A stretch of DNA of 64,000 nt from Balneola sp. EhC07. GTDB lineage: Bacteria > Bacteroidota > Rhodothermia > Balneolales > Balneolaceae. Numbering within the stretch: the first letter of the stretch is position 1; every line of letters starts with the position of its first letter. The position numbers and the translations under genes are program-made. Location: the NCBI RefSeq assembly GCF_001650905.1, contig NZ_LXYG01000002.1, forward strand, positions 1 to 64,000, read 5' to 3'. A model generated the notes under the pieces. The model did not search any database and was not told the DNA's origin. It saw only the letters and a program-made list of their open reading frames with translations. Positions 1 to 9,331 of the stretch are shown piece after piece.

Positions 1-12
1 GGGCATAAATAA

Positions 13-84
13 TGGACATGGAATCTGGTAAAGCAAAACAATCCAGCGTTAGAGGATTGGTATGATACCTTAAGAGGATGGTAA
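13..84 (+). pseudogene. Possible 3' relic of a small gene (GIY-YIG nuclease-like tail)
   Basis: An open tail of 23 codons before a TAA reads like the C-terminus of GIY-YIG endonuclease-like proteins (NNPALEDWYDTL, compare the NP-x-W-x-DLY tail of that family). An in-frame TAA just upstream separates it from anything earlier, and the window starts here, so whether it belongs to a complete gene cannot be seen. The family guess is weak. Confidence 0.2.
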
Positions 85-220
85 ACAAGAATAGACTAAA
101 AGTCTTTACGTAAGATCCCGAAATAAATTCGGGATGACTGCTTGCAATATTGAGGTTGGTATAAAGAAATTTTGTCAGCGAATTATCTATCATCCTACAA
201 GGATGACTGTAAAAAGATAA
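85..220. other. Intergenic hairpins and dispersed-repeat fragment
   Basis: Contains a perfect hairpin (ATCCCGAA / TTCGGGAT, 115-135), a small AGACT/AGTCT stem (92-104) and a fragment beginning TGTCAGCGAATTA that recurs near 9150. Both end in GGATGAC-type sequence, as do the GTCATTTCGA repeats found further on. No gene is visible. Confidence 0.5.
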
Positions 221-1171
221 CTAACCCATCAAACTACAAACACAAGCCGTATTAACAATATCATCCCATTCACAACCACGGGAAAGATCCATCATCGGTT
301 TTGCGAGTCCTTGTATGATTGGCCCTGTAGCTGTTGCGCCCGCTAGACGTTCAGTGATCTTATAAGCAATATTTCCTGCATCCAGATTCGGAAAAATATA
401 AACATTTGCATTACCGGCTACTTCTGAGTTTGGTGCTTTTCGTTTTCCTACGGATTCAACAAAAGCCGTATCGAATTGAAGCTCTCCATCAACTACAAAA
501 TCTATATTGTATTCTTTCAATTTCTCGAAAGCTTGTTGAACCAACTCCACCCTTTCATGTTGAGCACTTCCTTTAGTACTGAATGAAAGCATGGCAACTT
601 TAGGTTCATCTCCAGTTATCAATTTGTGTGAGACAGCAGAATCAAAAGCTATGGTAGCTAATTGATCTGAGGTTGGATATGGAACTACCGCACAATCTCC
701 ATAAGAAAACACTTTACCATCCGGAAAGCTCATCAGGAAAATACTGGAAACTACATTAGAGCCTTTTTTGAGTCCGATGGTTTGAATGGCGGCTTTCAGA
801 ACATCACCAGTTGTTGAAACTGAACCGGCAACACAGCCGTCAGCATATCCCGCTGAAACCAAAGACGCTCCGAAAAACAAAGGATCTTTTATTATCTCTA
901 AAGCTTGCTCTTCGGTGATTCCTTTGTGTTTTCTTTTCTGATAAAAAGCTTCTGCAAATTCTTTGAGTTTCTCATCAGTTTCAGGATCAAGAACTTCAAT
1001 ATTCAGAGTTTCAACCTTGGAATCTTTATTTCTGAGAAGAATTACATCAGCCAATCCTTCATCCTGCAGAAACTGAGCAGCTTTTATTACACGCTCATCG
1101 GATGATCTTGGGAGTACGATTCTTTTTTTATGTGATGCGGCTTTTTCTCTAATAGATTTAATGATACTCAT
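221..1171 (-). CDS. pta: Phosphate acetyltransferase
   Basis: Interconverts acetyl-CoA plus phosphate and acetyl phosphate plus CoA in the cytoplasm. With the acetate kinase of the same operon it forms the Pta-Ack acetate/ATP pathway. The 316-residue protein is the short form of the PTA/PTB family. The N-terminal LPRSSDERVIKAA segment, the ADGCVAGSVSTTGDVLKAA segment near residue 115 and the C-terminal NLDAGNIAYK...GPIIQGLAKP...DLSRG block are family signatures. I start at the ATG (1171), one base after the TGA of the upstream permease; a TTG three codons earlier is possible. Last gene of the operon. Confidence is high from the motifs. Confidence 0.95.
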   Translation of the reverse strand: MSIIKSIREKAASHKKRIVLPRSSDERVIKAAQFLQDEGLADVILLRNKDSKVETLNIEVLDPETDEKLKEFAEAFYQKRKHKGITEEQALEIIKDPLFFGASLVSAGYADGCVAGSVSTTGDVLKAAIQTIGLKKGSNVVSSIFLMSFPDGKVFSYGDCAVVPYPTSDQLATIAFDSAVSHKLITGDEPKVAMLSFSTKGSAQHERVELVQQAFEKLKEYNIDFVVDGELQFDTAFVESVGKRKAPNSEVAGNANVYIFPNLDAGNIAYKITERLAGATATGPIIQGLAKPMMDLSRGCEWDDIVNTACVCSLMG

Positions 1172-1172
1172 A

Positions 1173-2027
1173 TCAGGCAACCAGTAAAAAAATTGATATT
1201 GAAGCTAATGCCAAACCGACCCATTGTCTTTTATCAGGTCGATCTTTCCAGAAGATAACACCTATAAAAGTTCCTGCAAAAACAATGCTCAAGTTCACTA
1301 AAGGAAAAACAACTGACCCCGGAATCTCTTTAAGCGCCAACAATATAAAATATGAGGAATATAAATTCACGACCCCGAGTATTACTCCATATATCAACTC
1401 TTTCATTTTGAAATTAAATTGACCTCGAACTAAAAGAACTACAGATCCTGTTAAAAAAGCGAAAAAGAAGAGTGCTGATAAAAACTGAGATTCATCAAAA
1501 AACAATGAAAATTCTCGTTCGAAAACCTTTAGCCCGGAATCAGTGATTCCTGAAATAAAGAAAAGCAGAACCGGCAAAACAGCGAACTTTAGTTGTACTC
1601 TACGATCTTTTTTGAGTGAAGGAACTAACAATAATAAAGATACGAAAGAGAGTATTATCCCAAGGATCAGCCCAGTTGTTACATCTTCATTATAGACCAT
1701 CAAGCTTAAAAGAATTGGAAACACTAATGACATTCTCATCGCGGCGATGCTGATTCCCATTCCATTTTTATCAATACTTTTGCTGTAGATCATAAAATTG
1801 GCAATGAACAAAAACCCAAGAATGGCAGAATGGATAAGAATTGGGATCAAGCCTGTCTGTTCTTCAAAACCATTCCAATCGGTCGAAAAAACACTAATTA
1901 CAACAGCAACCAAATAATTGTTCACCAGCACATTTAATACCCGTAAGGAACGCACTTCAATAAATTTTAAAACCTGAGCAACAGAAAGAGAGAAAACGGC
2001 ACTCAGTGTAAGAAACAAAAATCCCAT
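1173..2027 (-). CDS. EamA/DMT-superfamily permease
   Basis: A 284-residue inner-membrane protein with about ten hydrophobic helices in two halves, as in EamA (drug/metabolite transporter) permeases. The second half begins after a charged loop near residue 140 (KKDRRVQ) and ends SIVFAGTFIGVIFWKDRPDKRQW, typical of the repeat. The substrate cannot be told. Its ATG overlaps the TGA of the caspase-like lipoprotein (TGATG) and its own stop is one base from the pta start, so it is translationally coupled. Its place between ack and pta suggests a metabolite exporter, but this is only an inference from context. Confidence 0.8.
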   Translation of the reverse strand: MGFLFLTLSAVFSLSVAQVLKFIEVRSLRVLNVLVNNYLVAVVISVFSTDWNGFEEQTGLIPILIHSAILGFLFIANFMIYSKSIDKNGMGISIAAMRMSLVFPILLSLMVYNEDVTTGLILGIILSFVSLLLLVPSLKKDRRVQLKFAVLPVLLFFISGITDSGLKVFEREFSLFFDESQFLSALFFFAFLTGSVVLLVRGQFNFKMKELIYGVILGVVNLYSSYFILLALKEIPGSVVFPLVNLSIVFAGTFIGVIFWKDRPDKRQWVGLALASISIFLLVA

Positions 2028-3745
2028 CAGTCAATAAGGCTTAAGGAATCACTTCCAAAAAAGCGAATATCCTGAGCTGCATTGAAAATGCTTCGGGAAG
2101 TAAATGACACGTTTCTATCCAAATAACTTCTGATATCAGCCCAGTTTACATTTCCTTTTTTGAGGGCATCAGCAAGAAAATACGTGAATATAGTATGCCT
2201 TTTTTGCACTCCGTTAGGCTCAGCATAGATATATGATCTTTGATCAGTACTGGAAGCAAAAACTACCGTAGAATTTGGAATTTGATTTGTAATGGTAGCA
2301 GCAAGAAGGTCAAGAGAATTTTGTTTTGAAGATCCCCGAATAAAATCAATATCTGCTATTATTGTCAGGTTTTGCACCGGTAGATTGGCAAACCCATCAA
2401 GTAGGGAATTCAAATCTATTCTTGAAGCGGCACTATCTGATGTCGTTCCCAAAAAATATACTTTATCCGTTCTGGGATCGATTTCTGCATAACCATTTAA
2501 GTAAACCATCAGATCTACCTGACGATTATTGATTCTGGAAACCAATCGATTAAAACCATTTACGGCTGTTTGGTTACCTGATATATCCTGAAATTTGATC
2601 GTTTGAGTCGGAACAATTCCTAAAGCATCGTTCATGTATTTCTCTATCAATTGCCCGTCACGGTGTGCATAGGCCTTTTCAGGCAGATCACCTTCATAAG
2701 CCTGATTGGCTATAATAAAACCCCATCGACTTCTATCCTCTTCTGCCAAACTTGGTATATCTCTTTCAACGTCCACACTTCCAAAAGGCACATTAGGAAT
2801 AGCGACTACGGATAATTCTCGCGAAAATTGAGAGGGACGCCAAATAATATCCACGTCGCTAGAAGAGACCCAGTTTTCAGAAATACCATATAAAACCTTG
2901 ATCCAATCTCCTTGTGCTTCAACTAATTTTAGCTGACTTCCCTGAGCAAGATCCGTTAGAATATTATTTGAGCTTATTCTGGCTTGATTCCTTAATGCAG
3001 TTACAGTGGTTTTTACTACTACAAACGGGTCAAATATCGATTTAATAGGAACCTCATAGTTATATAAACTATCATTGAAAGTCACATCTAGTTCAATAAA
3101 TATATCTTCCTGACCAGGGAAAATATCGGGATTTAGTTCTTCTAAAAAATTAACGGTTAAGCTATTCTGAGATAAGCTCACATTATTTTTCTCAACCAAA
3201 ACCTGATCATTATAATGGATCAAGTACGATGCATTTTGTGGAGTATTTACAGCTGCATCTAATGTGTCTGTATCTACATAATCACCGGTTTTTCGTAATA
3301 ACCTTGTTTCTCCCGTTGGCTGAGGATCTCCGATAGGCTTCATATTCAAAAAAGAGATTCCCAATAAAGCCGAACTGGCTCCCAGTAGTGCGATCTGTTG
3401 ACCTTGTTTATTCGGATCTGAAAACTCTAACGCAGTATAACCTCCCAATGCAGCGGCACTAATACCTAGTGCCATGTATCCTAATCTTGGACGATACCGT
3501 TGTATGTATCGGTTGGTTTTTATTCTTAAAGCGTATTCAAATGTATTTGCTGATTTAAGCTTAAACTGAGCCACAGGCAACTCAGGAGTAACCGTTCCTG
3601 TTTTTTGCAAAAAAAGCTTTGATTCCAACAGCTTATAATCCCCACGATCAACTTCTTCCTGACTTTCTACGATCCATGTTGTTGTGGAACATGCCATCAA
3701 AAAAAACACCGGCAAAAGAATTAAAATTCTGATATTATTTTTCAT
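2027..3745 (-). CDS. Lipoprotein with SH3b domain and degenerate caspase-like domain
   Basis: A 572-residue exported lipoprotein (signal helix, then lipobox LMAC-S with Cys19). Middle part: a glycine-rich hydrophobic helix pair near 85-125, then an SH3b-like module near 245-300 (ALRNQA...GDWIKVLYG...NWVSSSDV). The C-terminal 230 residues follow the bacterial caspase (peptidase C14) fold pattern, but the catalytic sites are changed. The usual YFSGHG is YLNGYA and the usual DAC(R/H)SG is IADIDFIRGSS, so both His and Cys are missing. A binding or scaffold role is more likely than proteolysis. Starts at an ATG overlapping the ack stop (TGATG); the upstream TTG is less likely. Confidence 0.75.
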   Translation of the reverse strand: MKNNIRILILLPVFFLMACSTTTWIVESQEEVDRGDYKLLESKLFLQKTGTVTPELPVAQFKLKSANTFEYALRIKTNRYIQRYRPRLGYMALGISAAALGGYTALEFSDPNKQGQQIALLGASSALLGISFLNMKPIGDPQPTGETRLLRKTGDYVDTDTLDAAVNTPQNASYLIHYNDQVLVEKNNVSLSQNSLTVNFLEELNPDIFPGQEDIFIELDVTFNDSLYNYEVPIKSIFDPFVVVKTTVTALRNQARISSNNILTDLAQGSQLKLVEAQGDWIKVLYGISENWVSSSDVDIIWRPSQFSRELSVVAIPNVPFGSVDVERDIPSLAEEDRSRWGFIIANQAYEGDLPEKAYAHRDGQLIEKYMNDALGIVPTQTIKFQDISGNQTAVNGFNRLVSRINNRQVDLMVYLNGYAEIDPRTDKVYFLGTTSDSAASRIDLNSLLDGFANLPVQNLTIIADIDFIRGSSKQNSLDLLAATITNQIPNSTVVFASSTDQRSYIYAEPNGVQKRHTIFTYFLADALKKGNVNWADIRSYLDRNVSFTSRSIFNAAQDIRFFGSDSLSLID

Positions 3746-4962
3746 CAGGCCCAAGGAGTTTGCTTTGATGTAATTGCAATCTTTGCAGCATCAATAGCGA
3801 TTACAAGTTCTTCATTGGTTGGGATAACATACACTCCAACTTTAGAATCTTCAGAACTGATCAATGGTTTCTCTCCGGATAAATTATTTTTACTCTCATC
3901 TATTTCTATACCAAACGAACTCATATCCGAAAGTATTTTAGATCTTATTAAAGAAGAATTTTCACCTATTCCTCCGGTAAAGATAATTGCATCCACCCCA
4001 TTCATACTTGCAATGTACGACCCTATGTATTTCTTAGCCCGATAACAAAAAACATCAATTGCCTCCTGAGATCGCTTGTCGCCATCTTCCGCTTCTTCAA
4101 TCAAGTCTCTCATATCTGCGGCATAACCACTGAGTCCTAGCAAACCACTGTGTTTGTTTAAAAGTGCATGAACATTAGCCAAAGATAATTCCTCTTTCTC
4201 TATGAGGTAGAATAAGATAGAAGGATCGATGTCACCGGAACGTGTTCCCATTACCAAACCCTCTAATGGAGTAAAACCCATGCTTGTATCGATAGATTCA
4301 CCATCTTTAATGGCAGTGATAGAAGCTCCATTTCCTAAATGACAGGTAATAATTTTGGAACCCTTCTTTTTTATATCAGCTAATTTGTAATACTTCCGGC
4401 TTACGTAGTAATGAGAGGTTCCGTGAAATCCGTATCTCCGAATTTTATATCTGCGATAAAGCCGGTTTGGAATACCATACAAATACGCTTTTGAAGGTAA
4501 CGTTTGATGAAAAGCTGTATCAAAAACAGCAACATGCGGAACGTTTGGCAGATGCTCTTTAGCAGCTCTTATTCCCTGTAAATTAGGGGGATTATGCAAC
4601 GGAGCGATATCAAAAGCTTCCTGTATAGCTTCTTCTACATCTTCATCAATAAGTACGGAATCTTTGAATGTCTCGCCACCGTGAACAACGCGATGCCCCA
4701 CAGCCTCAATTTCATCCAGTGACGACAGATAATCATTATCAGCATCAACAAGTAACTCCATAACGGTTTTGAGAGCAATCGTATGATTATCTAAAGCAAG
4801 AGATTTCTTGACCGGCTTTTCTCCTTTCCATTCCTGCCTGATAATGGAAGTAACTGCACCGATCCTTTCCACTAAGCCTTTGCAAAGCGTTTCTTTGTCT
4901 TCAGTATGTATCAATTGATACTTAATAGAAGAACTACCACAATTTATAACCAGTACTTTCAT
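3745..4962 (-). CDS. ackA: Acetate kinase
   Basis: Transfers phosphate between acetyl phosphate and ADP, giving ATP and acetate. The 405-residue length is normal. Clear ASKHA-fold signatures: NCGSSSIKYQ at the N-terminus, HRVVHGGE, the HQTLP segment, CHLGNGASITAI, GTRSGDIDPS and FTGGIGENS. Its start is one base after the barrel gene's stop and its stop overlaps the next start. The operon therefore reads barrel-ack-caspase-like-permease-pta, with ack and pta separated by two unrelated genes. Confidence 0.97.
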   Translation of the reverse strand: MKVLVINCGSSSIKYQLIHTEDKETLCKGLVERIGAVTSIIRQEWKGEKPVKKSLALDNHTIALKTVMELLVDADNDYLSSLDEIEAVGHRVVHGGETFKDSVLIDEDVEEAIQEAFDIAPLHNPPNLQGIRAAKEHLPNVPHVAVFDTAFHQTLPSKAYLYGIPNRLYRRYKIRRYGFHGTSHYYVSRKYYKLADIKKKGSKIITCHLGNGASITAIKDGESIDTSMGFTPLEGLVMGTRSGDIDPSILFYLIEKEELSLANVHALLNKHSGLLGLSGYAADMRDLIEEAEDGDKRSQEAIDVFCYRAKKYIGSYIASMNGVDAIIFTGGIGENSSLIRSKILSDMSSFGIEIDESKNNLSGEKPLISSEDSKVGVYVIPTNEELVIAIDAAKIAITSKQTPWA

Positions 4963-4963
4963 A

Positions 4964-6169
4964 TCAAAGTGAGATTACAGCTCCAAAACCGATCAAATTT
5001 CTAAACTCAAAGTTTGATTTTCCGGCATCAGGTTCCGATATCCAGAAAGGAACTTCATATCTGATGGCAAACCCCCGGGGCTTTCCCAGAAAATCAGGAA
5101 TATTTATTGAAAACTGAAGTCCAACTCCTGCGTCAAGTAATACAGGATTATCTTCAAAAACAGTACCTGCATCAGCAAAAACATAGCTTTTTAAAAACAC
5201 GAACTCACCTATCATCCCATTCTTCAGAGAACTATTGATCGGATTCGGAAATTCGAATTCGGTATTCAGGGCTACAATGGAATTAAAACCTGCAACACTC
5301 AGATCAGAATATTGAGTATCAGTATAACCTCTGAGGTTCCCACCACCTGAAACCTGAGCTAAACCATTATCAAGCCAGCTTGTTGGAATTGTTCCTTTGG
5401 CTCTGCTGATACCGTTTCCAAGCCAGTTGATCGGTTGAGCATAACTAGCCGTGTACAAAAATTCAGGAGCTGTATTTTCAGACGTAAATCCCCCAAATAA
5501 TCGCAATGCTAAGCCAAATTGCTCATTTAAAGACAACACATTCCATATTTCAGCATTTAAAACCGAAAATGAAGGGCTTTCAGGATTGAGATTCTGTTGA
5601 AGATCCAGATTTAATTCAAAAATCTTCTCATCAGATTCGTTGTGCAACATAAACTCAATGCCTGCTAATGATTTCCAAGTTGAAGACCATTGTATTGGAT
5701 ATGGTCGGTACGCAACTTCATACATCTTTTGTTGAGAAAAAGAAGCGGAAAGTTCTTTGTATCTGAGTTCATTAAAACCGTCTTGCCAGCGTTTATTCAA
5801 TGAAAGAGAATGGCTTGAAAATCCCGTTCTTATACTTGAAACTGCCTGAATGCTTCCCTCTTCACCAAAATCTGAAATTGACTTTACGGGCTCTGTAAAA
5901 CTGAGATAGTAAGAAACCGGATTATCAGGGAAATTTGTCCCCAACCACAAACCGGCATCTAATCTATGAGGACCATCTTTAAAAGAACCTTCGAGTTCAC
6001 CTAAAACCCTGATTCCCAATCGAACTCCGTCAACAGAGTTGTACCATACATCAGGAGCTGGTATAAATTTATATTTACCGTAATTATCCTGAGAAATCAG
6101 TGTACTGCAGGTTATCAACCAAACAAAAATGAAAGAAAATAATTTAGCTATTTCAGATCTATGATCCAC
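4964..6169 (-). CDS. Outer-membrane beta-barrel protein
   Basis: About 400 residues: a signal peptide (hydrophobic core IAKLFSFIFVWLITCSTLIS, mature start near QDNYGKY) followed by alternating beta-strand pattern through to a C-terminal strand ending in GFGAVISL. The LYTASYAQPIN and GGGNLRGYTD segments resemble the end of Omp85/BamA-type barrels (the RGY motif), so it may be a small surface-antigen-like barrel. No in-frame ATG precedes the signal peptide. I use the GTG at 6169, which overlaps the Nudix gene; a TTG at 6238 would add a non-hydrophobic N-terminal extension. Role unknown. Confidence 0.7.
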   Translation of the reverse strand: MDHRSEIAKLFSFIFVWLITCSTLISQDNYGKYKFIPAPDVWYNSVDGVRLGIRVLGELEGSFKDGPHRLDAGLWLGTNFPDNPVSYYLSFTEPVKSISDFGEEGSIQAVSSIRTGFSSHSLSLNKRWQDGFNELRYKELSASFSQQKMYEVAYRPYPIQWSSTWKSLAGIEFMLHNESDEKIFELNLDLQQNLNPESPSFSVLNAEIWNVLSLNEQFGLALRLFGGFTSENTAPEFLYTASYAQPINWLGNGISRAKGTIPTSWLDNGLAQVSGGGNLRGYTDTQYSDLSVAGFNSIVALNTEFEFPNPINSSLKNGMIGEFVFLKSYVFADAGTVFEDNPVLLDAGVGLQFSINIPDFLGKPRGFAIRYEVPFWISEPDAGKSNFEFRNLIGFGAVISL

Positions 6170-6606
6170 TCTGGTAGGATTTGTTGGTTGATTAGGATAT
6201 CGTTTATCAGTCGTATCAATCTTTTTTGTTCCGGCCAATGAATATACTCATTGATTTGGTCAGCTTTAACCCATAAATATCCGGAATGTTCGTCATCCAG
6301 TTTAATACGTTCATCAGTCCATTCTATTTTTGCTGCAAATGCCGGAATTTGGTGAATGGTATCAGTTTTGTGTTCATAAAAAGAGTTAACCGATGGAACT
6401 GTCCAGAAACCAGAAGGCTTTTCTGAAATCTCTTCCTTCAACTCTCTTAAAGCAGCTTGCCAAAAGGTTTCCCCTTCTTCAACTTTACCGCCTATCATTC
6501 GCCATTGATTGGCATATATTTTTTGGGATGAACGCTTTAATATCAAAAACTCAACGTTCTTGCCGTTTATTCTGTAAGGATATACGTCAATGAGCTTTTT
6601 TTCCAA
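6148..6606 (-). CDS. Nudix hydrolase
   Basis: A 152-residue single-domain protein with a complete Nudix box (G-x5-E-x7-REL-x-EE, in GKVEEGETFWQAALRELKEE). The region before it (FLILKRS...WRMIGGKVEEGE) and the HSGYLWVKADQINEYIHWPEQ tail resemble dihydroneopterin-triphosphate/dATP pyrophosphohydrolase-type Nudix proteins, but substrate assignment from sequence is unsafe. TTG start 12 bases after the greA stop; overlaps the start of the barrel gene. Confidence 0.85.
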   Translation of the reverse strand: MEKKLIDVYPYRINGKNVEFLILKRSSQKIYANQWRMIGGKVEEGETFWQAALRELKEEISEKPSGFWTVPSVNSFYEHKTDTIHQIPAFAAKIEWTDERIKLDDEHSGYLWVKADQINEYIHWPEQKRLIRLINDILINQQILPEWIIDLK

Positions 6607-6618
6607 AGCCTGGTCTAT

Positions 6619-7092
6619 TTAGATTTCGATTTTCTTGATCTCTAATTCAAGCTCGCCTGCAGGTACTTTCACTGTTACAACATCACCAACTGCTTTCCCT
6701 ACTAATGCCTGACCGATCGGAGATTCAATAGAAATTTTACCGGCTTTAAAATCAGCTTCATTTGGAGAAACCAAAGTATATTGCATCTCCTTGTTCATCT
6801 TTTTATTCAGAATAGTGACTTTGGTTAAAACTCGTACCTGTGACAGATCAAGTTCTGATGCATCTAAAACACGAGCGTTTGCAAGAATGTCCTCTAGTTT
6901 TGTAATACGATCTTCCATATGTCCCTGCGCCTCTTTAGCAGCATCGTATTCTGCATTCTCACTTAGATCACCTTTTGCACGTGCTTCAGCGATATCTTCA
7001 GCAACTTCTTTACGACCTCTTGTTTTAAGGTCTTTTAATTCTGCATCTAGTTTATCGTACCCTTCCTGCGATAAATATTGGATCTTACTCAT
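6619..7092 (-). CDS. greA: Transcription elongation factor GreA
   Basis: Binds the RNA polymerase secondary channel and stimulates cleavage of backtracked transcripts. 157 residues, the usual length. An N-terminal coiled coil with the acidic tip motif DLSENAEYDAAKEAQ (about 44-58), then the C-terminal FKBP-like domain (ISIESPIGQALVGKAVGDVV, residues about 118-137). Starts at ATG 7092. It probably heads the downstream cluster (Nudix, barrel, ack and so on) because gaps after it are short or negative. Confidence 0.96.
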   Translation of the reverse strand: MSKIQYLSQEGYDKLDAELKDLKTRGRKEVAEDIAEARAKGDLSENAEYDAAKEAQGHMEDRITKLEDILANARVLDASELDLSQVRVLTKVTILNKKMNKEMQYTLVSPNEADFKAGKISIESPIGQALVGKAVGDVVTVKVPAGELELEIKKIEI

Positions 7093-7210
7093 GATCTTTC
7101 TTGTATTCGGTTTCTGAAATAAAAAGAAGAGCTCACCTTTCGGCTGCCCTTCAACTCTCTGAAAATAAGAGTTATTAGAGTGTTTTTCTAATAATTAATA
7201 GAATTTCTGT

Positions 7211-8437
7211 TTATGCGTCAACTACGCTTTTCCTACTGAGAATTCGAATGGCAAATACGAGGGCTCCTAAAACCAGAACTGCTCCCATAAAAAATGGTGC
7301 TCCTGAAAACTGAAAAGGTGCCGCATCTGAAGTAAAATATCCGAACAAACCGGTCATCATGGGCGGACCAAAGATAGAAGTAAAACTAACTAAACTAGTT
7401 AAAGCTCCCTGAAGCTCACCCTGCTGATTTTGTGGAACCTGATTTGACACAATTCCCTGTAACGATGGTCCTGCAAATCCTCCCAGGCAATATGGAACTA
7501 TCATTGCCATCATGATGGCTCCCGTGGGCGAAAAAGCAAACCCTAAAAAGCCTAAACAATACATTATCAGTCCAAAATAAACTGATTTAACTTCCCCGAT
7601 CTTTGGAATTACAATTCGTGTTAATCCTCCCTGGACGATGGCGACACAAAGTCCAACAACGCCCAGCGAAATACCTACCATCTTCTCATCCCATAAGAAT
7701 TTCTCCATTGTGTAATAAGTCCATGTGCTTTGAGTGGCATGACTAGCGAGATATATCAGTCCAAAAACGATCACTAATCCTGAAATCCCAGGAAATGATT
7801 TCAATTGTTTTAGTGATCCCATCGGATTAGCTCTTTTAAGTTCAAACTTACGTCGGTTTTCTTTGGGAAGTGATTCAGGAAGAATAAAATATCCATATGC
7901 TACATTCAGTAATGTAAGTCCCGCAGCAGCAAAAAACGGGACTCTAGTTCCGTATTGCCCTAAAAGACCACCGATCACAGGACCAATTATAAACCCTAAA
8001 CCGAATGCGGCTCCGATCAACCCAAAGTTTTGTGAACGTTTTTCCGGAGAACTGATATCAGCAATGTAGGCACTTGCCGTAGTTATGCTCGCTCCTGTTA
8101 ATCCTGAAATAAAGCGGGCGATAAACAACCAGAAAATATTTGGGGCAAAACCGATCAATATGTAATCGATCCCAAATCCAAACAGCGATAACAACAGAAC
8201 CGGTCGCCGACCAAAACGATCACTGAGAGCTCCTATCAAAGGAGCACATATAAATTGTGTGAATGCATACACAAACATCAGCCAACCGCCGTAAAGAGCT
8301 GCTTTTGATAGTCCTTCACCTGTAAGCTCTACAATAAGTGCGGGAATGATCGGGATTATAATTCCAAGTCCGATCACATCAATTAAAACGGTAATAAAAA
8401 TAAAAGCCAGTGCGGCTTTGCGTGGTTCTTTGGACAT
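7211..8437 (-). CDS. MFS transporter, TetA-like (DHA1 family)
   Basis: A 408-residue protein with 12 predicted membrane helices. The loop 2-3 motif A ([14 protein letters not shown]) and the helix 5 antiporter-type motif ([19 protein letters not shown]) place it with TetA/DHA1 drug:H+ antiporters. It follows the TetA(B)-like family pattern in [22 protein letters not shown]. Whether it gives tetracycline resistance cannot be told from sequence. ATG start; 118 bp separate it from greA, so it may be its own unit. Confidence 0.9.
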   Translation of the reverse strand: MSKEPRKAALAFIFITVLIDVIGLGIIIPIIPALIVELTGEGLSKAALYGGWLMFVYAFTQFICAPLIGALSDRFGRRPVLLLSLFGFGIDYILIGFAPNIFWLFIARFISGLTGASITTASAYIADISSPEKRSQNFGLIGAAFGLGFIIGPVIGGLLGQYGTRVPFFAAAGLTLLNVAYGYFILPESLPKENRRKFELKRANPMGSLKQLKSFPGISGLVIVFGLIYLASHATQSTWTYYTMEKFLWDEKMVGISLGVVGLCVAIVQGGLTRIVIPKIGEVKSVYFGLIMYCLGFLGFAFSPTGAIMMAMIVPYCLGGFAGPSLQGIVSNQVPQNQQGELQGALTSLVSFTSIFGPPMMTGLFGYFTSDAAPFQFSGAPFFMGAVLVLGALVFAIRILSRKSVVDA

Positions 8438-9331
8438 GGTATAAATTTGTGTCCAATGATAGGCTTTTGACTTCCTAATTGGAAGCAGGAATCCGGATTA
8501 CCATCACGGGTTTTCCCTTTAAATAAATTAGGATCTCGGACATACTCCGCTAGATGAAAAGTAAGGTCACCCTTGTTGATGTTAGATAATTCACTTACAA
8601 AAATTGATTTGTTTATAATCTTGATGATTTCAGAAAAAGCTTCCAACTACACCGACCTTTAGAATTATTGGCGAGGAAAGAACGTAATGAAATCGACGGC
8701 TCCGAAGGAGCAATCATTACACTCAGGATGATTCTTGAATGTGTTCAGTTAGAACGAAGACCTTTTGTAATGATTAGTCTATGCAATGGAGTTCGCACCA
8801 ATAATTCTTGTCGGGAGCTTTTGGTACTGGAGCCTGTGCTGAGGAAGCTCAGTAGCGGCACAAAAGTACATATAACCAAAGAACCGAAACCTACAAAAAG
8901 GCTTAACTTAGCACAAGGGTACCTACTTTTGTCTTGATACAAAAGTAGCAAAAGATCAAGCCGAAGTATTTAAGACGGGTTCACTGATCCTGCGCTGAAT
9001 AATCCTAAAGGTCTTCGTTCGATCTGATGCAGTTCTAGATTTCTCACCGGAAAGGATTATTCCTGCTTCGCAGACGCATCCGGATCATGTTCTCTTCTCC
9101 GTCTTAAATACTAAGGGCGAATTTTTTCTAGAGCTATCGCTACTAAAATGTCAGCGAATTACTTTAAATCCACAGGAATGACATATTAATTCAAAAAAAG
9201 ATAATAATCAGTTTCTGTGACCAATCACCTAACATCTTCAACCATAACCCTAACTCACTCCCCCAAAACCACTCAAAGAATCCGTACAAAAGTATGTATT
9301 AGTTTCTATTTTAGGACAAATAAAAGCGAAG
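8438..9331. other. Intergenic region of about 0.9 kb rich in inverted repeats
   Basis: No convincing gene. Open frames on both strands (8668-8937, 8745-8951, 8383-8646) have no start signal or recognisable fold and cross the repeats. The stretch holds a perfect 10-bp hairpin (8923-8948), two long-range perfect inverted repeats (8752-8765 with 9007-9020; 8966-8978 with 9099-9111) and, near 9150-9180, a copy of the TGTCAGCGAATTA dispersed fragment also seen near 170. Confidence 0.6.
8923..8948. repeat. Perfect 10-bp hairpin
   Basis: CTACTTTTGT and ACAAAAGTAG separated by six bases. It lies within the inverted-repeat mosaic between the MFS and TrmH-family genes. It has no following T-run that would make it a good terminator. 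Confidence 0.6.

Noticed and set aside
4964-6238. Longer form of the outer-membrane barrel protein starting at a TTG
   Set aside because: It would add 23 hydrophilic residues before the signal peptide and overlap the Nudix gene by 91 bases.
8383-8646. 87-codon minus-strand frame ahead of the MFS gene
   Set aside because: It overlaps the MFS start in another frame and shows no domain, signal peptide or coding pattern.
8668-8951. Open frames on both strands (89 and 68 codons)
   Set aside because: They overlap each other and the inverted repeats, have no start signal or recognisable fold, and resemble spurious frames in dispersed repeats.
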